DNA from: Anopheles merus
Lineage: Eukaryota > Arthropoda > Insecta > Diptera > Culicidae
NCBI RefSeq assembly: GCF_017562075.2
Contig: NC_054081.1
Span: forward strand, 9,586,713-9,650,712
Length of the DNA: 64,000 nucleotides
Direction: 5' to 3'
Every line of letters begins with the position of its first letter. Position 1 is the first letter of the stretch. Position numbers and translations under genes: made by a program. This document shows positions 24,323 through 35,987 of the stretch, one piece after another. The notes beneath the pieces are model-generated. The model did not search any database. It saw only the letters and a list, made by a program, of their open reading frames with translations, and was not told where the DNA came from.

Positions 24323-24766
24323 GGCGCTCGTACGGTCCAGCCGCTTAATTCACTGCCCGCGCAATTAGCTGCACTTAACTATTACGGCCCCGCTTTCCGG
24401 TGGTCGCTTTCGGGGTCAAAGTCTCCAGCCGCCCAGGCCTGTCTGTTGCGTGTTTCATCTCGTCGCGCGTTCGCCGTTGTTGCTGACGGCAATGGCACAC
24501 ACACAGACACACACACACATGCAAAGCTTTTGGCAGCTGATTTTGACATTTTCGCGTGAAGTCGCTTCACTCTATCTCTTTCTCGCTTGCGTCGATTTGG
24601 GATATCGTAATTCGCGGTCAGAGTGACCAGAAATACCGATTTATCTGTACAGGCGGTTCCTGAAATACATTCATTCATTCATTTTCTTGTTTTTATAGAG
24701 ACTTTCAGGTCTAGCTCATTCGCCTCTTGCGAGATACACGGTTAATGAGGACCAAAAACGATCTCT

Positions 24767-25060
24767 AAGTTCCGCGTAAGTTGAATCTCGTGTTTTCCAG
24801 CCCAAATATCACTATTTTTTTGTAATTTTGCTAGTAGGAGGTGGTTTTAGCCACATAATTAATTTTTTGATATCTCAAATAGCCAAATTGCTTAAGCAGC
24901 CAATTTTTGGCGGAAGTTCCGCGTAAGTTGAATCTCGTGTTTTCCAGCCCAAATATCACTATTTTTTTGTAATTTTGCTAGTAGGTGGTGGTTTTAGCCA
25001 CATAATTAATTTTTTGATATCTCAAATAGCCAAAATTGCTTAAGCAGCCAATTTTGGCAT
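24767..25060. repeat. Two tandem copies of a 147-bp unit
   Basis: 24767-24913 and 24914-25060 are nearly identical, each starting AAGTTCCGCGTAAGTTGAAT. They differ at a few positions, such as GGAGGT against GGTGGT and an extra A. No coding capacity. Downstream to about 25680, shorter units keep the words AAAGTTCC and TTAAACAGCC at roughly 55-60 bp spacing. Confidence 0.9.
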
Positions 25061-25948
25061 GCTAAAGATCGCTGCTTTAATTCGCCTTTTGCAGTAGATA
25101 AACAGCATCAAAGTTCTATGTGGGTCTTTCAAACAGCGCTTAAGCAGATGCCACGGTTCCAGGGATTTTTTTTATTGCATTTTATTTTCAAGCAAGCGTC
25201 ATCGATGAAATAAACAACAGGATTTGTTTTGTTTGTGTACATGTGTATATGTTTAAATCCTTAATATTCATGAATTACACAAAATGTCACAGAATTTACT
25301 GTACAATCACAATCACTTCACTCAATATTCCTCCTTCAACTAACTTATCTAACTCATACAGCAGCAATGAGATGATTGACGGCGTCTCTCTTTGACACTT
25401 TGACAAGACCCACCTTGTACCGATGTCATGCATTAAAAAGCTATAAAGTTCCACCAAGTTCAGTACACGTTCTTAACAAGCCTTAAAGTTCTATCATGAA
25501 CCATACACATAGTGCTAATCAGTCGCAAAGTTCCAAAGATTACCATGTGCCTGTTAAAAAGCTCCATAGTTCCGCAAAGTACCGTCTATCTCTTAATCAG
25601 CCACAAAGTACGACATCGGAACGGTTTTTCGTTAAACAGCCCTAAATCAGCTATAGAGTTCGAGCTGGCTATTTGGGTATGACCGTCATGATTAGTTTGC
25701 AGAATAGCAACCCTAACCCAACAACCCCTCTCCCTTCCACCACTCTGTTTAAAACTTTACGGAGTTTCAAATTTCACAACCCTTGGTTTTTTCAATTTTC
25801 ACCGAAAATTACCGAAAACCTCATACCGAATTTGAACCTCATACCGAAAATGGCCAAAGTAATCTGGCCACACTGTTGACAGGAGGTTTTATTATTGTTG
25901 TTTTTATGTAAAAAGTTTCAAAAAACCTATCTAAAAACACGAACTTTC

Positions 25949-25953
<5 letters not shown>

Positions 25954-26017
<64 letters not shown>

Positions 26018-26037
26018 CTGAGAGAGAGAGAGAGAAA
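25954..26037. repeat. (GA)n microsatellite
   Basis: About 84 bp of GA dinucleotides with a few interruptions, 630 bp upstream of ACBP. It could bind GAGA factor, but it may be neutral. Confidence 0.95.
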
Positions 26038-26662
26038 GATAGAGAAAAAGAGAGAACGTTTGATATTGTTTTGCCCAAAACGTATTTTTGCTGTCACCAA
26101 ACAACCTTTTTTGGTTTAAACGCGTTGTTTCGTATTCAGACTACTTTTTGCATCTTTTCATCAAAAAGGCGTTTGGAATGCTGAGATCTAAACAGTAATA
26201 AAAAAAACACACATTTTGTTTTATACAGCGCAATATGAGTGTTGTTTGGTTCTGTTCACATTTTAAATTTGACAGTTGCAGCGCCGGCCACATAAGCGTT
26301 ACAAAATAGCAACAATTCTGCAAACATCGATGCTAAACCGTGATTTCTTTACATCCACTGCATGCTTTTCATTTTTCTACAATATTGTAATAGTTGTTTA
26401 TCAACAACAAAACAAAAAAACCGTTACAATACGCAAAATCCCCCCATCGAACCGGTTCTTTCATGTGGCCGCAGCTTCAGATGTGTATGCGCCATTTTCG
26501 TACGTCGCTTGCACCTGCCACTCATCTTCGTGTATGTGTATGTGTATATATCCAGTTTTATCTCGCCCATCATCTCGACGACAGTAACCTTCCATCTTTG
26601 CCTTCGCCCAAACGTGGCCACTCCTTTTAGCAAAGCAGTTTAAAAAAAGTTCGTGCAGCAAA

Positions 26663-27149
26663 ATGTCCCTACAGGAGGTAAGGCGCTTTCCTATTTATCT
26701 TTCCGTTGCTTTTGCAACGGGAAAACAATCACCTCTGCCGGCGTTTGTGTTTTGCTCGTTCTCAACACCGTCGTTTGAGGTTATTCCCAAGCCGGATGCA
26801 AGGATGCCCTTTTGGGCAGGGGCAGACGGCTTTGTAACCAGTTGCTAACCGGCTTACTCCTCCCCCCCCCCCCTCATCTCCCCCTTCCCTGCAGAACTTT
26901 GACAAGGCGGTCGAGAACGTGAAGAACCTGAATGCCACGCCCGCCGACGCCGATCTGCTGGAAATCTACGGCCTGTTCAAGCAGGCGACCGTCGGCGACT
27001 GCAACACGGAGAAGCCCGGCTTCCTCGACTTCAAGGGCAAATCGAAGTGGGAGGCGTGGAACGGCCGCAAGGGCATGTCGCAGGAGGACGCGAAGCAGGC
27101 GTACGTCGACAAGGTGCAGAAGCTGATCGACCAGCACGGTCTGAAGTAG
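26663..27149 (+). CDS. ACBP: Acyl-CoA-binding protein (ACBP/DBI)
   Basis: Exons 26663-26677 (MSLQE) and 26895-27149 join in phase 0 to give 89 residues, the normal size of this family. ACBP is a cytosolic four-helix carrier that binds medium- and long-chain acyl-CoA esters and buffers the pool used in lipid synthesis and oxidation. The hallmark stretch YGLFKQATVGDCNTEKPG is followed by DFKGKSKWEAWNGRKGMS and AYVDKVQKL. The conserved Tyr and Lys residues that contact the CoA head group are present. The tiny first coding exon encodes only five residues, and its donor GGAG/GTAAGG is strong. The 217-bp intron ends after a C-rich tract. A poly(A) signal lies at 27828. Confidence 0.97.
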
Positions 27150-27827
27150 AGCGCGAAAAAACGAGGACAACCCAACCATGGCGCGAGGGAGGCACGAGGA
27201 GGACTATTTCGGACGCATTGCAATTATGGTACAAACCGTTTGACCACACACAGCTGTACGGAAAGGTGTTGGAGCGATGTCTGCTCTCGTTGTTTTCTAC
27301 CTTCGTTTTTTTATGTTACGTTTCCCGCCATTCCACACCCGGACGCCCTCTCGGGACTCAAAGAGACCCTCTGACCGAGGGGACTGGCTATGGCGGACAC
27401 GCATGTAAAAATAGTAGCCAAGCGGTTTAAAAAAAAGGAGGCAAAATTTCGATCTTTTTGTGCAATTTAGTTAGTTAGTAACAAATGGTAGGCAAAAACA
27501 AAGTCAAAGCGGTGGTGGCGGATAACACGAGAAGAGGGAACACTGTGAACTTTAGGAGATTCTTTCGTTTTTTTTTTACTATAATTAGTTTGTTAAATTG
27601 TTGTAGGAGTGAAAGCTTCGTGCTTTCGGCGTATCGCCTTGAATTTGTTTTTGAAACAAAGAAAAAGAAAGGGAAAAGGGATTCCTCTAAAACTACTCCG
27701 ATGAAGAATCTCTTGCTGTGGCTACAAGCGGAAATAGGGAGTAGAAAAACAAAAGCAAAAAAAACCAAACGCACACACACACACATTTGGACGGTTAATT
27801 TTGAACTCTTCGATAAAGCAAAGAAAA

Positions 27828-27833
27828 AATAAA
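27828..27833 (+). promoter_or_regulatory. Poly(A) signal of ACBP
   Basis: AATAAA lies 680 bp after the ACBP stop, at the end of an A/T-rich 3' UTR-like stretch. Confidence 0.55.
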
Positions 27834-28088
27834 ACCGATGAACTAACATAATATATACAACGTGTGAATTTATGATTACTAGTTAAATTGGACCGGCTAC
27901 AGGACTATGCAACAGATCTTTGGGATTTACGCTATATCAGACTTTAACATAGCTGTAACAAATTGTGCTTCGTGTGAGGAACAGAGACGTAGTTTTTATA
28001 CTCAACGCGAGCTTATACACACTTCTAGAAGGACTGATTTGTTTGAGAAGATCCTATGTTTATACATACAGGTATCCCAATTACATGT

Positions 28089-28306
28089 TGGACTGGTCCC
28101 GTGGTACAATCGTCAACTCGTAGGACTTAACAACATGCCCGTCATTGGGTTCAAGCCCCTAAATGGATCGTCCCCATACGTGTAGGACTTGACTATCCTG
28201 CTATTGGTAACGACACTGAAAGCCAAAGCCCCCACTAAGTGGTACAGGCAGGCAAGCAGACAGGCCTTTGACCGACAACGGTTGTGTTGTGCCAAAGAAG
28301 AAGAAG
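28089..28306 (+). mobile_element. SINE200-type tRNA-derived SINE with 10-bp target duplication
   Basis: A 218-bp element is flanked by AATTACATGT on both sides (28079-28088 and 28307-28316). The head is tRNA-like: an A-box-like TGGTACAATCGTC and a B-box-like GGGTTCAAGCC about 50 bp apart. The tail ends in a GAAGAAGAA run, typical of the Anopheles SINE200 family. A second head fragment follows at about 28316-28360. Confidence 0.85.
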
Positions 28307-29213
28307 AATTACATGTGGATGGTCCCGCGCTTACAGTCGTAACCACGTACGACTTTTAAAAAAATACAAATTCATTTGATCCGTTAACCCATAACAAGGA
28401 CTGAGCAGAGACTGGGCTAAGATAAGATTCAAATCATATTTCAAATTTTTCCATTTACAAAATCTCAGACTCATTTAGCTTTTTCTTTTTAAAGCATTAG
28501 ATATCCTATATTACATCATTTCAAATCTTGTAACAATAGTCGGATTGTTTTTGATCAGTTTTTTTTGTATTAATTTTAGTGTAATATTTGGGTCAATTTC
28601 GCGAACAACATGTTGACCATCACGATTCTTCCTGTTTTTTTTTTCTTATGCTACAGCTACAGCAGGAACCTGATCTGATTACAAAAGAGCCTGCTGGCCT
28701 GCATATCTGATTTTCCGCCACAGGACCATTCTTCCTAATACTTTTAAGTTTAAAGCAACCCGTTCAAAGATCCTGGTAGTTGTTGACATCCCGACTCTTG
28801 CATCAACAATTAGATCAGTTCTTTTTTGTTTACCATGTTTTAACTCTAGCAATGTCATATCAAGCTTAAGGATTCTGGGCTTCATAGATAGCCTCCTTCT
28901 TATCCATCCTCATTAGACGTGTTCAGTTAATGGCCATTGATGACCGAAATTCTTCTTCTTAGTATTTGGGACAGCAACGCCTCCTGTCTCATTTATAAGA
29001 TCCATAAGACAAGAGCCATTTATATCCTTAGCTATCTGGTGTGCCCATAGTCAGTCACTTCGAGTAAGTGACCCAATCCATACCTATGGCCTATGGCCTT
29101 ATTGTTGTTTAGGTTTACCACGGGACCCAGCATCAGCCAACTGACCGAAATTAAGATATTGAATTAATTGGTACATTTCATGGCCAGTTGAATTAAAGTT
29201 TTTGAATCTAATT

Positions 29214-29552
29214 ACAGTGAAATCTCTCTAAGGTGAATCTTCAAGGGATCGTGTGCCTAGAGAGATATTCATGTTGGAGAAAACTAATGAAGGTGTTGCT
29301 ATGAATGCTATTCCGAGACGCAAAGGGAAAAGCATGGCATCCTTTGACCAATTTTTTCGTGAACTGTCACCCACACATTCATTTTAGAGAATTTGAACTC
29401 TCAATGCATATGTAACTTAGAGAATATTCGCCTTAGGGAGACATTCATCTAGACGAAACATAAAATGTATGGAATATGACGGGACCGTCAAAATGTTCAT
29501 CTTAAAGAAACAATTTATCTTGAAGAGACCACATCTTAGAGAGCTTTCATTG
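29214..29552. mobile_element. pogo/Tigger-like MITE
   Basis: The left end ACAGTGAAATCTCTCTAAG and the right end CTTAGAGAGCTTTCATTGT are inverted repeats of about 19 bp. They are flanked by TA on both sides, as expected of the Tc1/mariner/pogo group. The interior repeats the AGAGA-containing words and codes for nothing. Confidence 0.65.
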
Positions 29553-30227
29553 TTATTAGTATTAATTTTGGAATACAACATTCAAATGCATCGGTAAGTG
29601 AAAATATATTTTCCTCTCATCAAATTGTAAGAACTTTTTTGGAAAAATCTGAACCCCCGATTAAAAAAAGAATTTAAAAAAAAGATAGAAGAAGGGGGAT
29701 GTTGACTTTAAAGATGTCGTCTACAGAGCAACCATTCTCCAAATTTGCTAAATTCGAAAGCACCATTGCTAAATTTTCCCACGCTGCTACTGCTGAAGCG
29801 TGGCGCTCCTTGGCGCTCCTTGGCGCGTTTGAAAAATTTATGTACCAGATTTTGCATTTTTTTTTTTCATCCGATGTGCCCTTGCTCAGAAATTAATCAT
29901 ACTTTAGCTACTTTAGGATAAGCCTTCCATTGCTCGCGACGCTTAAGCAAGAGAACATTTAAATTTAAAAATGATGCTGCAAGTATCATTTTCCGTTATC
30001 ACAAACTGCAACCCCGAGGATAGTCCTTTCTTCTGCTCAAAACTGCTTCCAAACTCTCCTTTCCCCGCTTCGAAAGGTTTGATATCCCTTCGATAATATT
30101 GAAATTGTTTGCGAAAAATCTGGCTGACTAGCTGGCATCTAATACAATTAATATCGGAATTGGAAGTTTAATGAACGCAACACGCTAGAAGTTAAATAAT
30201 AATAATAATAATAATATATTCAATTTA

Positions 30228-30450
30228 TTCTTCTTCTTCTTCTTCCTATTTGGGGCAACAACAACCTCGGTCGGTGTGCAGTGTGCCTCTGGCCTAAGCG
30301 ACACGATGGGCTTGGCTATCTCAGTGACGTGTTGGTGGTGTGTACTCATGTAGCAGGACACAGTCGCAGTCACTGCGTATGGGTACGGAGCATAAACCCT
30401 TGCTAATGTCGCGCGAGACTGATTTGCCAGCTGAGCCACGACGGGACTGG
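30228..30450 (-). mobile_element. tRNA-derived SINE, second type
   Basis: Read on the minus strand, the head has an A-box-like word GTGGCTCAGCTGGC and a weaker B-box-like GGTTTATGCTCC. The tail ends in GAAGAAGAAGAA. It shares tail style with the element at 28089 but has a different head. Confidence 0.65.
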
Positions 30451-30582
30451 GTCTTTTTTTTTTAAACTTGTTTTAATGGAATAAATAAACAGCACTCGGT
30501 GTGCCGTTCCGTAATCACTTTGCTTTCCTTTAAAGCACCTGACTATATGGTTCTCCCGAAGGACACCTTCCAGTGTCCTCGT

Positions 30583-32181
30583 TTACGAAGCTTCCGGCTG
30601 CTTGGTGTCCGTGTCCTGCCGCTGCCGGTGGTAAAACTCCTGCGTCAGCTCGCTCAGATTGCGCTCGAGCGTGGCGACCTCCTCGAAGCGCAGGGCGGCC
30701 CGCGCCTGCCGGATGTACCCCTTCACGATGTTAATCTGGTCGATCAGCGGATCGGAGGTGCCGCCGGTCCCGTGCGCCTGCGTGCCGCTCCAGTTGTCCA
30801 TCGTCGAGACGGCCGCCCCGTACCGCCCGTTCGTCATCTCGGCGGTCGAGGCGGTGCTCGAGCTGGACGAGCTGCCGTTCTGCCGGTCGGTGCCGGGCTC
30901 GGCACCACCGCCCGCCTGCAGCTCGAGCCGCTCGAACGCTTCGAGCGCGAGCTGCCGCTCCCGCTCCAGCCGCCGCTCCGTGTCCGTCCGCTTGCGGGCC
31001 TGGATGCGCTTGATCTCGTCCTCTACCGGCAGGGGCGGGATCGACAGCATCCGCTCCTTGATGTACGCGATGCAGCCGAGCCGGATCGCCTTCTTGAGCG
31101 CCTCCTCCCGGCTGCCCGGCGCCGTCGGCAGCGTCTGCAGGCTCTTGCTCACGCCGTCCAGCTTCTCCGCCGACCGGCCAATCCGTTCCCGCAGCGCCGA
31201 CGCGTCCGACAGCCGGTAGATGACGTCGCCCTCGTACAGGCTGTCCAGGATGCGCCGGTACATGCCGATGTGCGGCTCGATGTCGGTGCGCTCGCGCTCC
31301 AGCGCCTCGTAGTACTGGCGCAGCAGTGGCCGCTCCCGCCGCCAGTCCTGCATCTCCATCCGCACCAGCAGCAGGCGCATGCAGTGCTCGCACACCCGGA
31401 AGTGGCTCGACTCGCCCGGCTGGTCCGGCTCGGCGGCGGGAGCGCCCCCGGCCGGGCTGGCCACGGTCGGGTTGACCAGCCGGCCCGCCTCCTCCAGCGT
31501 GAGGAAGCGCGAGCAGCCGTCGCACATGACCGAGCCGCACACGCGGCAGTGGTGCTGGCGGCGCGTCAGCCCGAAGCCGCGCGCACAGGTCGGGCAGAGC
31601 TTCACCAGCTTGCCGTCGATCCACGGCACCTTGCTCTGCTCGTGCCGCTTCCTGCCGTCCGGGTCGGCCGGCAGCCCGTCCAGCAGCTTGTCCAGCCGGA
31701 TGATCAGCTTGTTCGTTTCGGCCGCGTACCGCTCGAGCCGGGGGCTGCGCACCGCCCGGAAGTACGCCATGTGCTCGCAGGTGCAGCCGGCCGGCTGCTG
31801 GCTGCCCGGCTGCAGCAGCGGATTGTTGGCCGCACCGGCGCTGCCCACCGCCACGCCCGACTCGGCCCCGTATCGGGACGGCGGCGACGGTTCGCTACCC
31901 TCCGCCCCCTGCTGCTGGTTGCCCTGCTGGCCCGCCGGCTTCCGCTTGCCGCCCTTCAGTATGCCCTGCCGGGCGAGGCTGAAGATTTCCCTCAGCGATT
32001 TCAGCAGATCCTGCTCCTCGGAATGCTCGTGCTCGACGTGCACGGTGAGCCGCTCCGGCGTGCGCAGATCGCGCTTGCACACGGGGCACAGGAAGCCCTC
32101 GAGGATTTCGCTGTCCGTCGGGAGCAGGAAGGCACCGGACGTGGCGGACTCTTTGTCGTGCAGATCGAACGGGTTGTCCAT
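30583..32181 (-). CDS. Rbsn-5: Rabenosyn-5 (FYVE-domain Rab effector)
   Basis: A single-exon reading frame of 532 residues. Rabenosyn-5 binds PI(3)P and Rab GTPases on early endosomes and promotes fusion and recycling with Vps45. In order: an NPF motif at residues 3-5 (MDNPFDL), a C2H2 finger at about 32-53 (CPVCKRDL to HVEHEH), and a FYVE finger at about 186-269. The FYVE finger has the W-x-x-D start (WIDGK), the basic signature RRQHHCRVCG and the closing CEHC. A helical Rab-binding tail follows, with DPLIDQINIVKGYIRQA near the C-terminus. Frame continues 17 codons upstream without another ATG, so M at 32181 is the start. A Ser/Thr-rich linker lies at about residues 435-455. Human ZFYVE20 is longer (784 residues). 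A very long antisense frame overlaps it and is a shadow. Confidence 0.95.
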   Translation of the reverse strand: MDNPFDLHDKESATSGAFLLPTDSEILEGFLCPVCKRDLRTPERLTVHVEHEHSEEQDLLKSLREIFSLARQGILKGGKRKPAGQQGNQQQGAEGSEPSPPSRYGAESGVAVGSAGAANNPLLQPGSQQPAGCTCEHMAYFRAVRSPRLERYAAETNKLIIRLDKLLDGLPADPDGRKRHEQSKVPWIDGKLVKLCPTCARGFGLTRRQHHCRVCGSVMCDGCSRFLTLEEAGRLVNPTVASPAGGAPAAEPDQPGESSHFRVCEHCMRLLLVRMEMQDWRRERPLLRQYYEALERERTDIEPHIGMYRRILDSLYEGDVIYRLSDASALRERIGRSAEKLDGVSKSLQTLPTAPGSREEALKKAIRLGCIAYIKERMLSIPPLPVEDEIKRIQARKRTDTERRLERERQLALEAFERLELQAGGGAEPGTDRQNGSSSSSSTASTAEMTNGRYGAAVSTMDNWSGTQAHGTGGTSDPLIDQINIVKGYIRQARAALRFEEVATLERNLSELTQEFYHRQRQDTDTKQPEAS

Positions 32182-33357
32182 GGTGTGGGGTTTGTTTTTG
32201 GTGTTGATAAATTGCTTCTCGTTGTCGGACACACACGTACGCGTGTATTACTCACTGTGAAGGAGAGTTTTTATTGCAAGGTGCTCACCCTGATTGCCAC
32301 TTCGCCAACTTGCCTCATTGCTTCTTGGTTCCTTGGTGCCATCGGAGCGGAGGAACGTGCCCAGCCAGCAAAAACAGGAGCTCCTACAACAACAACAACA
32401 ACAAGTTCAATTAAATCAATCCACTGGCCCAAAGCAAAACAAGGCCGAACCGGACCGGCCCGCGCTCCGTCACAGGAGGGACAGAATATCTTCCTCTCCG
32501 CGCAAGTGTCACGCAATTATGGCACGCAGCAGTAAATTGGCTGATTGTAGAGTGTCCGCCCCGAAAAAAAAATACAAACCAAAAACGCAAAGAAAACGCA
32601 CCGTGTGCCCAGGGCCGGACTGGACGGGCGCAAAAGGTTTGCAGATAAACTCCGCACTATCTTGCCTCCCTGCACAGTGGCCAAGGGTGCAGTCCCGGGA
32701 AGGGTGAAAAACGGGAGGAAGAATAAAAAAAAACGCACACACTCGTGAAAGGAGAGAGTGCTCCAACAACAAACCACACTCACTGGCTGCACGGTAGGGC
32801 TGGCCCGCCGTGCTGGATGCGGACTGAACGGTCGAGGCATGCCAAGAGAAAGAGAGATACGGGCGAGGGCAGCAGGAGAGCAGGGAGCGAGGGTGTTTTT
32901 CTGACAGCGAGTTGTGATTGGCCGGTGGAAAGCGCTGAGACTGCAGTTGCATGACGTTCGCTCTTTGTTGATTGGTAGCTGCCGCGCGAATACAACAGAT
33001 GGCGCTAAAAGCAGATGGAATATTTGAATTATGTTTTCAACGGTCAGTGGACAAATTGTGTGGACGGTTTTTGAAAGCAATTCTTAGCGCATCGTAGTTT
33101 CCAGATGATGCTAGCCCAGGCTTTCACTTGTTTTCTCTTTTGGCACAATCCCTCAATCTACCCATCTCGCCACGATCCCCCCCTCCCCCCCCCCCCCGCC
33201 TTGTCCCGAAGTAACCGGTTGTTTAATGGCGTAGCGCTTCCACCACTTTGCTCGGTGTCAGTGTGGTTAACGGTTTATAAGGGGCAGAGTAAGGAACGAA
33301 AAAGTAATTATTTAGCTCAACAAACTGTGTTGTCTTGTGTATACAGGTTTAGAGACG

Positions 33358-33572
33358 TATCTTCTTCTTCTTTTGGCTCAACAACCGTTGCCGGTCAAGG
33401 CCTGCCTGTACCACACTACTTGTGGGTTTGGCTTTCAGTGACTTATTGATCCCCCCATAGTAGGATAGTCAGTCCTACGTATGGCGGCACGGTCCATTTG
33501 GGGCTTGAACCCATGACGGGCATGTTGTTAAGTCTTACGAGTTGACGACTGTACCATGAGACCGGCTATCGA
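33358..33572 (-). mobile_element. SINE200-type SINE
   Basis: On the plus strand it starts with the TTCTTCTTC tail, then TTGGCTCAACAACCGTTG. It ends with GGCTTGAACCCATGACGGGC and TACCATGAGACCGG, the complement of the tRNA-like head. It is the same family as 28089-28306 in opposite orientation, and it abuts the family D copy D1. Confidence 0.8.
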
Positions 33573-34022
33573 CTCTTCATAGATTCATAAAAAATTCTAG
33601 CATATTCAAGGATTCATTTAAATCCACATATCTCCAACGAGTCATAAATCCTAGAGATGCATGATTTTCAAAATATTGAGGTTGCGCGATCCCACCTAAC
33701 ATGCCCGTCGTGGGCTTAAGCCTCGCATGAACCGTCTCCCCGTAGCAAAACTAACTGTACGGTTGCGTGATACTTCCCAAGAAGTGTCGAAAACATGTAG
33801 AGGCTGGCATGACCAAGTAGGTTGTTACGCCAACAAGAATAATAATAAGAAGCTCAAGCTCGATGAATCTTTGGAGATTTATGAATCCCTTGAGATTCGT
33901 GAATCTACTGATATTCATGAATTATTGAGATTTCTCAATCTTACCAACCGGGATTAAGATTCATTGAATCATTTCAAGGATTCATTCAGATTCATGAATC
34001 TGAATCAGATTTACCCAACACT
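33573..34022 (+). repeat. Family D element, copy D1
   Basis: GATTCATGAATC-type words (33573-33660 and 33862-34010) surround a tRNA-SINE-like core (33676-33850: GATCCCACCTAACATGCCCG, TAGCAAAACTAACTG, GTAGGTTGTTACGCCAA). The right end reads TTTACCCAACACTAG. The left end is lost at the junction with the SINE. Confidence 0.7.
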
Positions 34023-34734
34023 AGTTACGACTGCGAACGGATCTGTGGGTCACGCGAAGGATGTGGCCTTGTAAGTCAAACCCGCTCGGGTAACAGCAAT
34101 CTTCTCAACCGTTCAACACCAGTAACTAACCTTCCCGCTAGTTGCTCTCTCAAGTAATTTGAGGAACCTATGCAACAGAAGGGGATGAAGAGGGAAGAGA
34201 GATTTCTTTCGTGATCCGAATATGCAAAATTAAAAAAGACGATGTTTCTTAGAGTTGCAAAATCCGAATGGTTTGTTTATTCAAATTCAGTCCCTTTTAT
34301 ATCCCTGTGATCGCGCACTTTGTGAATTTACAGTTTGACACGTTTGTTACAGAATTAATGATCGCAAACGTAACAGAAGTTCATTCTAATTATGTATTAA
34401 ATCTTGAAGCGTTGGAAATAGTGAGAAAAAAGATTAACAAAATACGCAAAATCACGACAAGTCTTAAACGACTCCTACACAGATTCTAAGCCTGGCTCGG
34501 TCTAAAATGTACTGCTGCCGAGGTCGTTGGGTGTGTGCTGGTATAAAACTTTCATCACAATCAAATTAGGAACGGTAGGCCGTAGGATATGGATATACGT
34601 GGGCTTATACAGTACGCATGAGGGATGTAGCCAAAACGAGAGTTCTCACTCCTCAATCTATTATTGAGTTCGTGGAGGTAGGGAACAGATGGGATGCACC
34701 TTCCACAAAGTATGTGGCCTCTATTAGTAGGCAT

Positions 34735-35319
34735 CAGATTCCACTCCGACTCCTCCTACTCCGGCGCCGATTCCGGAGTTGACTCCAGAGTCGATCCCAG
34801 AGTGAACTAAGGAGACGATTCCGGAGTAGACTTCGGAGCCGATTCCGTAGTCGGTTTTGGAATTAGAATTGGGCCTGGAATCAGAATCGATCTGGAAATC
34901 GCAATTGGCTTCGGTAACGAAATCAGGATTGACTCCAGAAATGAAATTAAATGCGGAATAAAAATTAGTTCTTGAATTTAAATAAGAAGTTTCTGAAGCG
35001 AAATCAGTCCGAGAATTTCCATGAATATGGATCGTTTGAAGATAAATTTTTATTATTTGCGTCTAACAATACGTAGCATCATCACTCAAATGCCTGTTCA
35101 TATGGAGATGTCAAAACCGACTCCAATTTCGAAACCTTATTTCGAAAATAATTCCGTAGCCTATTCCTATTCCGGAGCCGATTCCAGAACCAATTCCGGA
35201 GCCGATTTCGATCGATTCCAGAAACTGATTTCGGACCTACCATCCGCAATTGATTCCAAAAAACTTCGGAGCTAGCCGAAACCGATTCCGACGAAGACTT
35301 TCCGTTTTTCCCATCACTA
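34735..35319 (+). repeat. Family A hexamer-array element, copy A4
   Basis: GATTCCGG-type array, then the conserved core (CCATGAATATGGATCG, CAATACGTAGCATCATCAC, ATATGGAGATGTCAAAACC), a second array, and a right end TTTTTCCCATCACTAG. Confidence 0.75.
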
Positions 35320-35981
35320 GTTCAGAATATAGGCTTGAAAAGTGTGTCGATTCCTCCGGAGATGTTGAGATGTCCGGAAATTGGTGACGCCCAACATTGT
35401 GCTGTTAACATATTTTACATGTTGACAAAGCATGGTGACAAGCATGTCATTTGTGTGGAGAACACACTCTGGAGTCTTCGGTTCGCTTGCCTTTAGGGAT
35501 TACAGCTCCTGCCAGCGTTCTTCATTAGATAGGTTTCTCCGTTTAGGGTAGCCTACCGGAGATTTCATGATGACTTTGCTACCATCTCTCCGCTCTGATG
35601 CGAAGATGAGTTTTTAAAGGTGGTTTTAGATCAGTTGTTTTAAGACCAGATATCAGAAAAAATACAACTATAGACTTCTTGCTGGACTTGGAGGTGCCGT
35701 AAAGAGAGTTGAAGTTTTAGCTTCAGTCAGTTTTATAGCGCGTCCAGTGTCCCCATCATGGTATTAACTATTCTTCAACATTCCAGACAACATCACATTG
35801 CATGTTGCAAGTAGTTTTTATTTCTGCAATCGTTGCAGTGCAGAGTGACATCCATTTCGAATAAATCATACCCCGGTGGAGCGTCTGATCAAACAACACA
35901 CACGCTGTTAATTAATTGGCTTGTTTGCTGTTCTGTCGCCACAACTAACCAACACCAAACAAATCCACTGGTGTGTGGTTA

Positions 35982-35987
35982 TATAAG
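35982..35987 (+). promoter_or_regulatory. TATA box of the SG1-like gene
   Basis: TATAAG (in GGTTATATAAGGTG) lies 49-54 bp before the ATG. This fits a short leader and the TATA-type promoter expected of a strongly tissue-specific gene. Confidence 0.65.

Larger units (their letters stand above)
24323..26662. other. Intergenic region: VWA8 promoter side, tandem repeats, ACBP leader
   Basis: Bases 24323-24620 are the promoter side of VWA8, with a short CA tract at 24499. 24767-25060 is a perfect-looking two-copy tandem, followed by weaker related units to 25680. 25954-26037 is a GA microsatellite. 26100-26662 is probably the 5' region of the ACBP gene; it has no supported coding region. Confidence 0.55.
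27150..30582. other. Intergenic region: ACBP 3' UTR, SINEs, pogo-like MITE
   Basis: 27150 to about 27850 is the ACBP 3' UTR (AATAAA at 27828). Then come a complete SINE (28089-28306), AT-rich DNA with nothing recognisable (28370-29210), a small MITE (29214-29552), more AT-rich DNA, and a second SINE-like copy at 30228-30450. No protein gene is supported; the open frames are short and have no recognisable similarity. Confidence 0.6.

Noticed and set aside
30499..32535. Open frame of 678 codons on the plus strand
   Set aside because: It is antisense to rabenosyn-5, whose FYVE and C2H2 motifs are unmistakable. The plus frame is Arg/Leu/Ala-rich with no domain, a shadow of high-GC third positions.
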